A stretch of DNA of 64,000 bases from CAWDMW01 sp963803575 (lineage in GTDB: Bacteria; Pseudomonadota; Alphaproteobacteria; Rickettsiales; UBA998), in contig CAWDMW010000002.1 in the NCBI GenBank assembly GCA_963803575.1, forward strand, positions 930,001-994,000, in the 5' to 3' direction. The translations under genes were made by a program, and so were the position numbers. The notes under the pieces are model-generated. The model was given only the letters and a program-made list of their open reading frames with translations. It made no database searches and was not told the origin of the DNA. Positions 55,394-63,307 of the stretch are shown in pieces. How positions within the stretch are numbered: position 1 is the first letter of the stretch; each line of letters starts with the position of its first letter.

Positions 55394-57766
55394 TCACTCA
55401 CTATGCCCATAATAGTCTCTTTGCAGTGATGGGTACGCTACATCCTGCGGCAAGGCAGGGCGCGCGGTGCCCTTTTCGCGTTGCGAGACAAACCAGTCAC
55501 TGATTGCCTCAATGTTTTGTGTCCATACATACGGTAAAATATGTCCCGCTCGTCCTGTATCGGTTTCAGCTTCAATAGCCCGAATACGTGCAGCAGGGGC
55601 GCCAATGTCAAATGTTACTGGCACCAGATGATGTTGCCATGCAATGGATAATGTGTAGCAATAGGTTTCTGGCCAGATGCTTGGAATAAATGCCAGATGT
55701 GGTTGATGCTCATGCAGTAGATCCGCCATATCTGACTCGGCATACTGCCCTGTTAAGGTGAATCTGTCCATACCCGCTTTAAGCTTGGGATTATCCGTAT
55801 GACCAATCAACACATATTCAAGTGGAAGATTGCGCGCATTTGCATCACGCACCAATTTCTCGACAATCTCTGATCCTTTCACCTGTGAGATTGCACCAAT
55901 AATCGCAATTTTTAGGCGTGCATCGCTACCCGCGTCCAGCGGTTGCGTAATGTAGCCCTGTGTATGGAATTGCTCGGCATGGGGTAACACATGCATCAGC
56001 AAGTGCGGGTAATAGGTTTCAATACGCTCTTTCACATCCTGATTAGGCACGTAAACACTATGTGCCTGCATTAAAAAAGACTCATATCGGTCTCGCCATT
56101 GCCAGACAGGCATACCCGAAGCGTAAGAATGGCTAGAAGCAATACAGCGCTCACATTCAGTCAGTTCAGGCTCGCCACAATACTTGCCATGCTTGTCAAT
56201 CAGATTAATACGCGGGCATATCGTATAATAATCATGTAGCGTGACATCATAAGCCAGATTGCACTGTTCCATAACCTTGTGCAAAAACGCTATAATACGT
56301 GGAGGGAAATGCACCAGATGATGTACGTGAACATGCATAACGCCCAAAGCTTCCAGTGTGCTAATAAAATGATCGTAATCATATTCCATTGAGAAGTGGA
56401 GGTTCGGTGTATGTGGTACGCCGGGGTGCTTCAATACCAGTACCCCGTCTTGTTCCGGTAATGGTTCAAGAATCAAAGCGCCTATGCCTTCTTCATGCAA
56501 TTGCTGGCATAATTCCATCACATGTCGTTCTGTTCCGCCACCTACATGATGATTGACCATCAGAATTGATTGGCTTGCAGGCATATTGGCGTAAATACGT
56601 GCCATATCCAGCTGGTAACGATAGGGATTTACCGGATCTTCCTGCAAAAATGCCTGTACTTTGCGTGGATATTCAGGATGCATGTTGCATAACGTGTCAT
56701 AGGCCTTAATCACACGTTTCTTTTTACTGGCACCAAAAGAGGTTCCACCAATATGCCGCACAAACACATCACAGCCCAGAACATGCTTCCACCCGTTATG
56801 ATGACTGCGCATACAGAAGTCATTTTCTTCCCCATACCCTTTGCCAAAATGGTCTGTATCAAATAATCCCACATCTTCAAGCGCTGCACGGCGTATATAC
56901 ATACAAAACCCTACACCAGTGGGTACGTCAACATTCGCCTGAAGGTTAGTCGCAGCGGCCAGTGCATCCAAATCGGCGTAAGATAGCTCAAGCGGCATGT
57001 TGCAGTCCTGCACGAAATAGGGATAGCTACATATTTCTGCATTATTAGATAACGGCGTAACACTGGCAATAGTATCGTCCGAGTGTGCATGGGCAAGCAA
57101 TCTGTCCACCCAGTTATGATAGACTTCCGTATCGGCATTAAGCAATAATACATCGCCATCTGTATGCATGCTCATGCCATGATTCACGGTTTTGACAAAC
57201 CCTAGATTGTTGCGATTCTCGTATAACGTAAACAGATTGGTTTTCGCGTGCATTCGTAGCGCTTCTGTTAATGCAGCATCTGGGGAAGCATCGTTGATTA
57301 CAATAATACGGTAAGGTGTCTGATTATATTGTCGCGTATAAATAGCTTGGTAGAGTGCGTTTAGGCTTTGGTCATAACCATCATAAATCGGAATAATCAC
57401 GCTCAACAGGGTATCTTCATTTGCAGGAGCAGCACAATCTGACGATTCTTCTAATGTTTTCCATTGCTGTGCATCGGGGGCTATTGGAAGATCAGCATAT
57501 TCTCCGGTGTTATCGTCTGCCCCAAGCAAGCGAAACAATGCACCACCGCCACGCCCTTGTGACTGCCACTGCTGGAATGCATCTGTATGTACCACAAGAC
57601 TAGAAACAGACAACATCGCCATATCCCTTACGCCCTGTTTTGTGGCATCCGGCAATGGTAGTGCATTCAAGTGGCGAAACGTCCAGCCAAAAAGCGAGCG
57701 TGTGGAATGAATCATGCGATGACGACGATGCCATAGAGGGCGCAATAAACGTTTTAAAACAGGCAT
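55394..57766 (-). CDS. Bifunctional glycosyltransferase (GT2 plus GT4-like)
   Basis: 790 residues. After an N-terminal ~115-residue basic part comes a GT2 domain (about 118-350: LLSVIIPIYDG, VINDASPD, LLLNADTEV, GTGVGF-type and GYGEENDFCMR blocks), then a GT-B-like domain (about 395-770: MVNHHVGGGTERHVMEL, and IAIIGAISQVKGSEIVEKLV, with an Ala/Pro-rich acceptor-side C-terminus). Such two-domain proteins act in cell-surface or exopolysaccharide and LPS O-chain synthesis. It is convergent with the sensor gene and divergent from the Flp pilin. Substrates not known. Confidence 0.8.
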   Translation of the reverse strand: MPVLKRLLRPLWHRRHRMIHSTRSLFGWTFRHLNALPLPDATKQGVRDMAMLSVSSLVVHTDAFQQWQSQGRGGGALFRLLGADDNTGEYADLPIAPDAQQWKTLEESSDCAAPANEDTLLSVIIPIYDGYDQSLNALYQAIYTRQYNQTPYRIIVINDASPDAALTEALRMHAKTNLFTLYENRNNLGFVKTVNHGMSMHTDGDVLLLNADTEVYHNWVDRLLAHAHSDDTIASVTPLSNNAEICSYPYFVQDCNMPLELSYADLDALAAATNLQANVDVPTGVGFCMYIRRAALEDVGLFDTDHFGKGYGEENDFCMRSHHNGWKHVLGCDVFVRHIGGTSFGASKKKRVIKAYDTLCNMHPEYPRKVQAFLQEDPVNPYRYQLDMARIYANMPASQSILMVNHHVGGGTERHVMELCQQLHEEGIGALILEPLPEQDGVLVLKHPGVPHTPNLHFSMEYDYDHFISTLEALGVMHVHVHHLVHFPPRIIAFLHKVMEQCNLAYDVTLHDYYTICPRINLIDKHGKYCGEPELTECERCIASSHSYASGMPVWQWRDRYESFLMQAHSVYVPNQDVKERIETYYPHLLMHVLPHAEQFHTQGYITQPLDAGSDARLKIAIIGAISQVKGSEIVEKLVRDANARNLPLEYVLIGHTDNPKLKAGMDRFTLTGQYAESDMADLLHEHQPHLAFIPSIWPETYCYTLSIAWQHHLVPVTFDIGAPAARIRAIEAETDTGRAGHILPYVWTQNIEAISDWFVSQREKGTARPALPQDVAYPSLQRDYYGHSE

Positions 57767-57887
57767 AGGAAGATGAACACGAGACTAATTAAGTGAATAA
57801 TCCCTGCTTATATCCGGTTTTATCTATGCTGCCAACGGGAGATAAGGTCTAATTTATATAAATATAGCCACAAATCACATTTTTATG

Positions 57888-57916
57888 TTGCACAAGGGTT
57901 AGGTTTTCGCTAATAT
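57888..57916 (+). promoter_or_regulatory. Likely sigma-70 promoter of the Flp pilin gene
   Basis: TTGCAC (57888-57893) and TAATAT (57911-57916) with a 17-base spacer, about 90 bases before the pilin ATG. The rest of the 57767-58007 gap is AT-rich with no other signal seen. Confidence 0.6.
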
Positions 57917-58007
57917 AAAGTTAGCTGCAAAGACAGCGTGTTGTTAGCTTAAGTTGGATGTTTCACCGCTTAAGTATTATTATTTTTTGACTTTAAGGAG
58001 TTATATT

Positions 58008-58178
58008 ATGAAACATTTTAAAAATCTATTGAACGATGAGTCTGGTGCAACTGCGATTGAGTACGGCCTGATTGCTGCTATTCTGTCTGTTGCTATCATT
58101 GTAACGCTACAATCTGTTAGTGGCTCCCTTATTGGTACATACGGGCGAGTTGATACTGGTCTGCAGACTGGTAACTAA
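58008..58178 (+). CDS. Flp family type IVb pilin
   Basis: 56 residues from ATG 58008, which has AAGGAG seven bases upstream; an earlier in-phase start is not used. Short leader, cleavage expected at G13|A14 (ESGATAIEYGLIAA), Glu at +5, then the hydrophobic helix. This is the Flp pilin signature. Adjacent tad/cpa genes (peptidase, ATPase, secretin) are absent here, so the assembly machine would be elsewhere. A strong terminator follows 25 bases after the stop, which suits high expression of a monocistronic pilin message. Confidence 0.92.
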   Translation: MKHFKNLLNDESGATAIEYGLIAAILSVAIIVTLQSVSGSLIGTYGRVDTGLQTGN

Positions 58179-58202
58179 TAAAAACTGTTTTTACAGTCAG
58201 AA

Positions 58203-58227
58203 AACGCCGCCTTGTGCGGCGTTTTTT
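58203..58227 (+). terminator. Rho-independent terminator of the Flp pilin gene
   Basis: Stem AACGCCGC (58203-58210) with GCGGCGTT (58216-58223), loop of five, then T-run. Confidence 0.92.
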
Positions 58228-58395
58228 GTGTTTTAATGACAGACAATCAATGCCACAACCGTGGCAAAATAGTCATCATTGCCTGGGTTTTCACCGAAAA
58301 TGTGCGTAATCCGTCAAAATACCTTCATAGCTAATTGCAATGTTTGCCACAATGCTGTAGCCGCTATGTGTAATACTATTTTAGAAAGGAGATAC

Positions 58396-59010
58396 ATGAT
58401 GAAATTGTTTTATGCCGCTGCCACGGCAATGGTGATTGGGCTGACTTCCGTGTCTGGTCATGCAAATGGCGGCGATAATAAGGTTGTGATGGATGAGCGT
58501 AGTCAAGTCATTAAAAATACATTTGGCAACTGCGTTCGCACCAAATGGGATGCTAACAATGATGTTTGCGCCCCTAAAGCTAAGCCTGTGCCGCAGCCAG
58601 TTGTTGCAGCTCCGGCCCCACCACCGCCTGCACCAAAAATTGGACGTGAAGCACGTACTATTTACTTTGACTTTAATAAGTCACACCTGAACCCTGAAGG
58701 TATTCGTAAACTGAACGAGTTGGTTTCTCATATTAAACGTTCAAAGCACATTATTGGTGCTGGTATTGCAGGATTTGCGGATCGTATTGGTTCGGATGAT
58801 TACAACCTTGCCTTATCAAAAAAGCGTGCGAAAGCTGTTTATGAATATGTTAGCGAGCGTGTACAGATCAACACAGAGATCCTTGATATCCGTGCCGTGG
58901 GTGAAAACGCTCCTGTAACAGATTGTTCTAAAGACCTGAAACGTTCTAAAGCGATTCAGTGCTTAGCAAGAGATCGTCGCGTGGAAGTTGTGTTTCAACA
59001 TCAGGAATAG
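58396..59010 (+). CDS. OmpA-family peptidoglycan-binding protein
   Basis: 204 residues from ATG 58396 (a second ATG follows at 58399); AAGGAG lies four to seven bases upstream. N-terminal signal peptide (about 1-22), a short linker with Pro repeats (about 60-82), then an OmpA-C domain: RTIYFDFNKSHLNPEG near 88, GFADRIGSDDYNLALSKKRAKAVYEY near 122 and the RDRRVEVVF end. The domain binds diaminopimelate in peptidoglycan. No beta-barrel precedes it. Ends before a terminator it seems to share with the opposite 6S RNA gene. Confidence 0.92.
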   Translation: MMKLFYAAATAMVIGLTSVSGHANGGDNKVVMDERSQVIKNTFGNCVRTKWDANNDVCAPKAKPVPQPVVAAPAPPPPAPKIGREARTIYFDFNKSHLNPEGIRKLNELVSHIKRSKHIIGAGIAGFADRIGSDDYNLALSKKRAKAVYEYVSERVQINTEILDIRAVGENAPVTDCSKDLKRSKAIQCLARDRRVEVVFQHQE

Positions 59011-59030
59011 TTTCTGAGTTCACGTAACGC

Positions 59031-59065
59031 AAAAAGGGATGTATCTAACGATGCATCCCTTTTTT
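59031..59065. terminator. Bidirectional terminator shared by the OmpA-like gene and the 6S RNA
   Basis: AAAAAGGGATG (59031-59041) pairs with CATCCCTTTTT (59054-59064), and both strands leave a T-run. It closes the plus-strand OmpA-family transcript and, on the minus strand, the RNA gene at 59067-59217. Confidence 0.85.
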
Positions 59066-59066
59066 G

Positions 59067-59217
59067 TGCCGCCATAGCCGTGGACTAAAAAGCCTCACTC
59101 GGCTCCTTGGTACAGGTGGGTGCAGTATATGACAGGCCAGAACCCGCCTCAGTGACCACTCCCGGAGTCGTGATTATCAGCCCAGGGGACAAAATGCCTC
59201 ACGTACAAGGCAGCATA
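59067..59217 (-). ncRNA. ssrS: Candidate 6S RNA (RNA polymerase-binding regulatory RNA)
   Basis: About 150 bases with no reading frame of note. On the minus strand the ends pair (TGCTGCC with GGCGGCA, then CGTG with CACG), making a long rod. The 5' half contains GTCCCCTGGGCTGATAAT, close to the GTCCCCTGAGCCGATAT of E. coli 6S RNA, and the 3' half contains ACCAAGG followed by a GGCGGCA end, as in 6S. A promoter with exact 17-base spacing lies just upstream and a terminator just downstream on the same strand. 6S RNA mimics an open promoter to hold sigma-70 RNA polymerase. The identification is by memory of the motif, not by a covariance search. Confidence 0.65.
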
Positions 59218-59221
59218 GGTA

Positions 59222-59250
59222 AATATAGAGATTTTCCTGCTTCTTTGCAA
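59222..59250 (-). promoter_or_regulatory. Promoter of the candidate 6S RNA
   Basis: Minus-strand TTGCAA (59250-59245) and TATATT (59227-59222) separated by 17 bases; transcription would start a few bases into 59217. It occupies the gap before the divergent coaBC start. Confidence 0.65.
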
Positions 59251-59267
59251 TGCTATAAACTTTTTTG

Positions 59268-60491
59268 ATGACGATGAAACCACCATTCGATACCCATCCA
59301 ACAAACATTCTCCTTATCGTTGGCGGTAGTATTGCTGCGTATAAGGCACTGGATATGATACGTTTATTGCAGGCAGATCACTGCAATGTAACAGCTATCC
59401 TAACCCAAGGCGCGCAGCATTTCATTACGCCACTTGCCGTCTCTTCACTAACGGGCAATCCAACCTATACTGAATTGTTCAGCCTTAGGGAAGAAACAGA
59501 GATGGGACATATCAGGCTGGCACGGGAAGCGGATATCGTGCTGGTAGCTCCTGCCACCGCACATATGCTGGCAAAGATGGCGCACGGGCTGGCGGATGAT
59601 CTGGCATCCACCGTTTTGCTGGCATGTAACCCGACTGAAACGCCCATATGGGTAGCTCCGGCCATGAACCATCATATGTGGCATCATCCAGCTACGCGGC
59701 GTAACATCACATCTATACAGCAAGACGGTATTCAACTCATCCCTCCAGCACCCGGAACCTTGGCGTGCGGAGAAACCGGAGATGGTAAGCTGGCAGATAT
59801 TGAACATATCACCTCCACATTGCTTCAGCCTAGACAGGCACTCTTAGGTAAGCATGTCCTCATCACCGGAGGAGGCACGAGAGAAATCTTGGATCCGGTG
59901 CGCTATATTGGGAATCACTCATCCGGCAAGCAAGCTGTTGCACTGGCAAACAAAGCAGCATATTACGGTGCTAACGTCACGCTGGTTCATGCTCATATGC
60001 AATCGGATATTATGGTGCATCCACAAGTAAAAAAAGTGCCAGCCATGCAGGCACAGCACATGCTGGACGCTGTAGAAGAGGCATTGCCAGCAGACATTGC
60101 TATCTGCGCGGCAGCCATAGCTGATTGGTACCTGCCATCTCCACCTGCATCCAAGCAAAAAAAGACACATCGCGACACATGGCAACTTACACTGCACAAA
60201 ACACCTGATATACTGCAGCACATCGCGACACATCCACGTCACCGTCCTAATCTGGTAATCGGGTTTGCGGCTGAAACAGACCGTCTGATAGAACATGCGA
60301 CCCAAAAGCGTATCTCTAAACAATGCGACTGGATATTAGCGAATGATGTTTCAGACGGTCAGGTGTTTGGTCATGATGAAACGACGTTACATTGCATCAC
60401 AGGTGAGGCCACATATAAGTGGCATGGTACAAAAGAGCAGGTTGCTAAAATGATTTGTGACACTATAATCGTCCATACATCACCCACGTAA
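59268..60491 (+). CDS. coaBC: Phosphopantothenoylcysteine decarboxylase / phosphopantothenate-cysteine ligase
   Basis: Bifunctional CoaBC of coenzyme A synthesis. 407 residues from ATG 59268 (a TTG at 59265 and an ATG at 59274 are alternatives; no SD is evident). N-terminal FMN-binding decarboxylase: GGSIAAYKALDMIR, the APAMNHHMW block near 125 and the catalytic His region. C-terminal ligase domain from about 190: VLITGGGTREILDPVRYIGNHSSG, AAAIADWYLP near 285 and the KxKK loop near 296. Precedes dut. Confidence 0.95.
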   Translation: MTMKPPFDTHPTNILLIVGGSIAAYKALDMIRLLQADHCNVTAILTQGAQHFITPLAVSSLTGNPTYTELFSLREETEMGHIRLAREADIVLVAPATAHMLAKMAHGLADDLASTVLLACNPTETPIWVAPAMNHHMWHHPATRRNITSIQQDGIQLIPPAPGTLACGETGDGKLADIEHITSTLLQPRQALLGKHVLITGGGTREILDPVRYIGNHSSGKQAVALANKAAYYGANVTLVHAHMQSDIMVHPQVKKVPAMQAQHMLDAVEEALPADIAICAAAIADWYLPSPPASKQKKTHRDTWQLTLHKTPDILQHIATHPRHRPNLVIGFAAETDRLIEHATQKRISKQCDWILANDVSDGQVFGHDETTLHCITGEATYKWHGTKEQVAKMICDTIIVHTSPT

Positions 60492-60511
60492 ATTCTGTCA
60501 GGAGCGTTTAC

Positions 60512-60964
60512 ATGATCCCTTTATCCGTTCCACTTGTTATCTTTCCACATGGGGAAAATTTGCCCCTGCCAGATTATGCCACGCAAGGAAGCGCTGGCAT
60601 GGATCTGGTGGCAGCTATAGCGCAGGACACAAGCATTTCCCCAGGGCAACGTTTACTTATTCCTACCGGTATTGCCATTGCACTGCCGGATGGTTACGAA
60701 GCACAAATACGCCCGCGCTCCGGTTTAGCGTGGAAGCATGGAATCACGGTGTTGAATGCACCCGGCACCATTGACGCGGATTATCGCGGGGAAATTAGTG
60801 TGATACTCATCAATCACGGGCAGGAAAGCTTTACCGTAAGCCGTGCAATGCGTATTGCTCAAATGATTATCGCCCCCGTCACGCAGGCGCAATGGCAAGT
60901 GATTGACACGCTTGATGCTACAACACGTGGTCATGGTGGGTTTGGGTCTACCGGCACCGGTTAA
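60512..60964 (+). CDS. dut: dUTP diphosphatase
   Basis: Trimeric dUTPase that keeps uracil out of DNA and makes dUMP. 150 residues: motif 1 GSAGMDLVA, motif 2 RPRSGLAWKHGI near 70, motif 3 GTIDADYRGEI near 92, and the C-terminal GHGGFGSTG. SD AGGAG lies before the ATG. coaBC-dut order is common in alphaproteobacteria. Confidence 0.96.
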   Translation: MIPLSVPLVIFPHGENLPLPDYATQGSAGMDLVAAIAQDTSISPGQRLLIPTGIAIALPDGYEAQIRPRSGLAWKHGITVLNAPGTIDADYRGEISVILINHGQESFTVSRAMRIAQMIIAPVTQAQWQVIDTLDATTRGHGGFGSTGTG

Positions 60965-60969
60965 ACAAT

Positions 60970-61446
60970 ATGCAAACCGTGTCCCATAAGCATTACATAC
61001 TGGTTGAGGCACTGCTCTATATTGCCCTGAATGCATCGCTGCAACCAATAGGGCGAAAGAAATTGGCGCATACACTGAATGTAACCCCTCGCTACCTTGA
61101 GGCATTGCTACAGCTACTGGTGAAAGCCGATATTCTGCGCAGTATACGTGGCCCCCGTGGTGGGTATATGATTGCGCGGGAGCGACGCAGTGTAACGATT
61201 GCAGACATCTGGAACGCGATTGATGACGCAGAAGTAGCACCATCGGATAATATCTCAACATTATCGGCTGGTAATACGCAATTGATTCAGCCCATTTTCG
61301 CTAATGCACAGCGTGCTTACGTGCAGCAATTAGCGCGTTATACACTGGAAGATGTGTGTGAAAGGGTATACAGTTTGGATATGCAACACACCTATGTCTT
61401 TTCACATAGCAACGACGATACTACACGACTGGACTTTTCCATTTAA
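60970..61446 (+). CDS. Rrf2-family transcriptional regulator lacking the Fe-S cysteines
   Basis: 158 residues with the Rrf2 winged helix: IGRKKLAHTLNVTPRYLEALLQLL near 27 and RGPRGGYMIARE near 60. The three Cys that bind the [2Fe-2S] cluster in IscR (near 92-106) are absent; one Cys lies near 137. It precedes cysK by 18 bases on the same strand, which resembles CymR-type regulation of cysteine synthesis. Six bases after dut, so probably one operon. Confidence 0.85.
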   Translation: MQTVSHKHYILVEALLYIALNASLQPIGRKKLAHTLNVTPRYLEALLQLLVKADILRSIRGPRGGYMIARERRSVTIADIWNAIDDAEVAPSDNISTLSAGNTQLIQPIFANAQRAYVQQLARYTLEDVCERVYSLDMQHTYVFSHSNDDTTRLDFSI

Positions 61447-61464
61447 TCAGCAAGGAGCTTTTTT

Positions 61465-62433
61465 ATGACGACGATTACACTAGATGAACCGGGCAAACGT
61501 GGCCGAATCTATAATAACATATTGGAAACTATTGGTAATACGCCGCTGGTACGCTTAAACCGTTTGGCAGACGACCATCATGTGGAAGCAGAAATTCTGC
61601 TTAAACTGGAATTCTTTAACCCCCTATCATCCATTAAAGACCGCATTGCTCTGTCCATGTTGGAAGCGGCTGAAGCTTCCGGCGCGATTAATGCAAACAC
61701 GATTTTAGTTGAGCCAACGTCAGGAAACACAGGCATTGCTTTGGCATTTGCTTGTGCAGCTAAGGGATACCAGCTTATCCTGACCATGCCTGAAAGTATG
61801 TCAGTAGAGCGGCGTAAAATGCTGAAACTGCTTGGCGCATCACTGGAACTAACGCCGGCAGCACAAGGTATGAAAGGTGCGATACAACGTGCTCAGGATA
61901 TTGTGGCAGAGCATGATAATGCCCATATGTTACAACAATTCCAAAACCCGGCCAATCCGGATATTCACATGCGCACCACAGCGCAGGAAATATGGCATGA
62001 TACAGACGGTCATGTGGATGCGTTCATTACAGGTGTTGGTACTGGCGGCAGCATTACGGGAGTTGGAAAAGTACTGAAAGAAAAGAATCCGGATGTGCGG
62101 ATCATTGCGGTAGAGCCGGAAGATAGTCCGGTGCTTTCCGGTGGAGCGCCGGGAGCGCATAAAATTCAGGGAATAGGTGCCGGATTCGTACCAGAAGTCT
62201 TGCAGCAGGATGTGATTGACGAAGTGATTACCATCAGCAATGCCCGATCCTTTGAAATTGCACAGCGTGCTGCTCAGCAAGATGGTATTCCGGCAGGCAT
62301 CTCTTCGGGTGCTACCATTGCTGCTGCTTTGGAACTGGGCGCGCGCCCGGAAATGAAAGGGAAACGTATTGTGGTGATTGTGGCGTCTATTGCCGAGCGT
62401 TATATTTCGACAGACCTGTTCGCCAACCTCTAA
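61465..62433 (+). CDS. cysK: Cysteine synthase (O-acetylserine sulfhydrylase)
   Basis: PLP enzyme making cysteine from O-acetylserine and sulfide. 322 residues: PLP Lys K58 in SSIKDRIA, PTSGNTGIALAF near 89, the GTGGSITGVG loop near 191 and GISSGATIAAA near 274. SD AAGGAG is eight bases before the ATG. Its operon partners are the Rrf2 regulator and the MoeB-like enzyme. Confidence 0.96.
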   Translation: MTTITLDEPGKRGRIYNNILETIGNTPLVRLNRLADDHHVEAEILLKLEFFNPLSSIKDRIALSMLEAAEASGAINANTILVEPTSGNTGIALAFACAAKGYQLILTMPESMSVERRKMLKLLGASLELTPAAQGMKGAIQRAQDIVAEHDNAHMLQQFQNPANPDIHMRTTAQEIWHDTDGHVDAFITGVGTGGSITGVGKVLKEKNPDVRIIAVEPEDSPVLSGGAPGAHKIQGIGAGFVPEVLQQDVIDEVITISNARSFEIAQRAAQQDGIPAGISSGATIAAALELGARPEMKGKRIVVIVASIAERYISTDLFANL

Positions 62434-62443
62434 GTAACGCCTC

Positions 62444-63184
62444 ATGCAGGAACACCAGTTGCGGCGCTATGCACGTCACACGATTATGCCTGAGATTGGT
62501 AAAGTCGGTCAGCAACAGTTGCTGGATGCCCGTGTGGCCGTCATTGGAGCAGGGGGGCTAGGCGCTTCTGCATTGTCTTATCTGGCCGTATGTGGGGTAG
62601 GTACGATTGGTGTGATAGATGATGATGTGGTGGAGTTATCGAACTTAAACCGACAAATCATCCATGAAACAGGAGATATTGGACGCCCCAAAGTGCAAAG
62701 CGCGCAGGATCGTTTATCTGAGCTAAACCCTGAAACACAGGTGAACGCCATACAGACACGGCTTGATATGGATAATGCCACATCTCTCCTTGAGTCATAC
62801 GATGTGATTGTAGATGGATGCGATAATTTCGATGCGCGCTACATCATTAATCATGCCTGTCGCGCTCTCAACATTCCATGGGTGTATAGTGCAGTGCGTG
62901 GATTTGATGCACAGCTTTCTGTCTTCGACCCACGTATTCCTGACGCGCCGTGTTACCAATGTTTGGTGCCAAAAGCACCACCCAACCGTAATGATTGCGC
63001 CGAACGCGGCGTGATTGGTGCGCTGGTCGGGGTTATGGGAAGTATGTTAGCATTAGAGGCCATTAAGTTACTGCTCGGCATTGGATGTAACCTGACAGGT
63101 ACATTGTTGCGATATGATGCGCTGGGTAGCAAGTGGCATAGGTTACAATTATTGCGAGATAAAGCATGTCATGAATGTAGTTAG
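62444..63184 (+). CDS. HesA/MoeB/ThiF family adenylyltransferase
   Basis: 246 residues. An E1-like enzyme that adenylates the C-terminal glycine of a sulfur-carrier ubiquitin-like protein. RYARHTIMPEIGKVGQQQLLDARV start, nucleotide loop VIGAGGLGASALSYLA, VDGCDNFDARY near 125, zinc ligands in CYQC near 164 and CHEC at the C-terminus. It lacks the rhodanese domain. Next to cysK it may load a sulfur carrier for cysteine, thiamine or molybdopterin synthesis; the partner carrier is not here. Confidence 0.88.
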   Translation: MQEHQLRRYARHTIMPEIGKVGQQQLLDARVAVIGAGGLGASALSYLAVCGVGTIGVIDDDVVELSNLNRQIIHETGDIGRPKVQSAQDRLSELNPETQVNAIQTRLDMDNATSLLESYDVIVDGCDNFDARYIINHACRALNIPWVYSAVRGFDAQLSVFDPRIPDAPCYQCLVPKAPPNRNDCAERGVIGALVGVMGSMLALEAIKLLLGIGCNLTGTLLRYDALGSKWHRLQLLRDKACHECS

Positions 63185-63307
63185 TGTCAACACGCCTTAA
63201 CGTATGAAACGATTTAATCAGAGAATACGCATAAATCTTTCTTGTATCCTGATAGCTTGTGTGAAACTATTGCAACCGATCATGCGAGGAAGCGAGGAGT
63301 CCGCCTA

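Noticed and set aside
57767..58007. CtrA sites upstream of the Flp pilin
   Set aside because: No full TTAA-N7-TTAA was found; isolated TTAA and TTAAG words occur but at other spacings.
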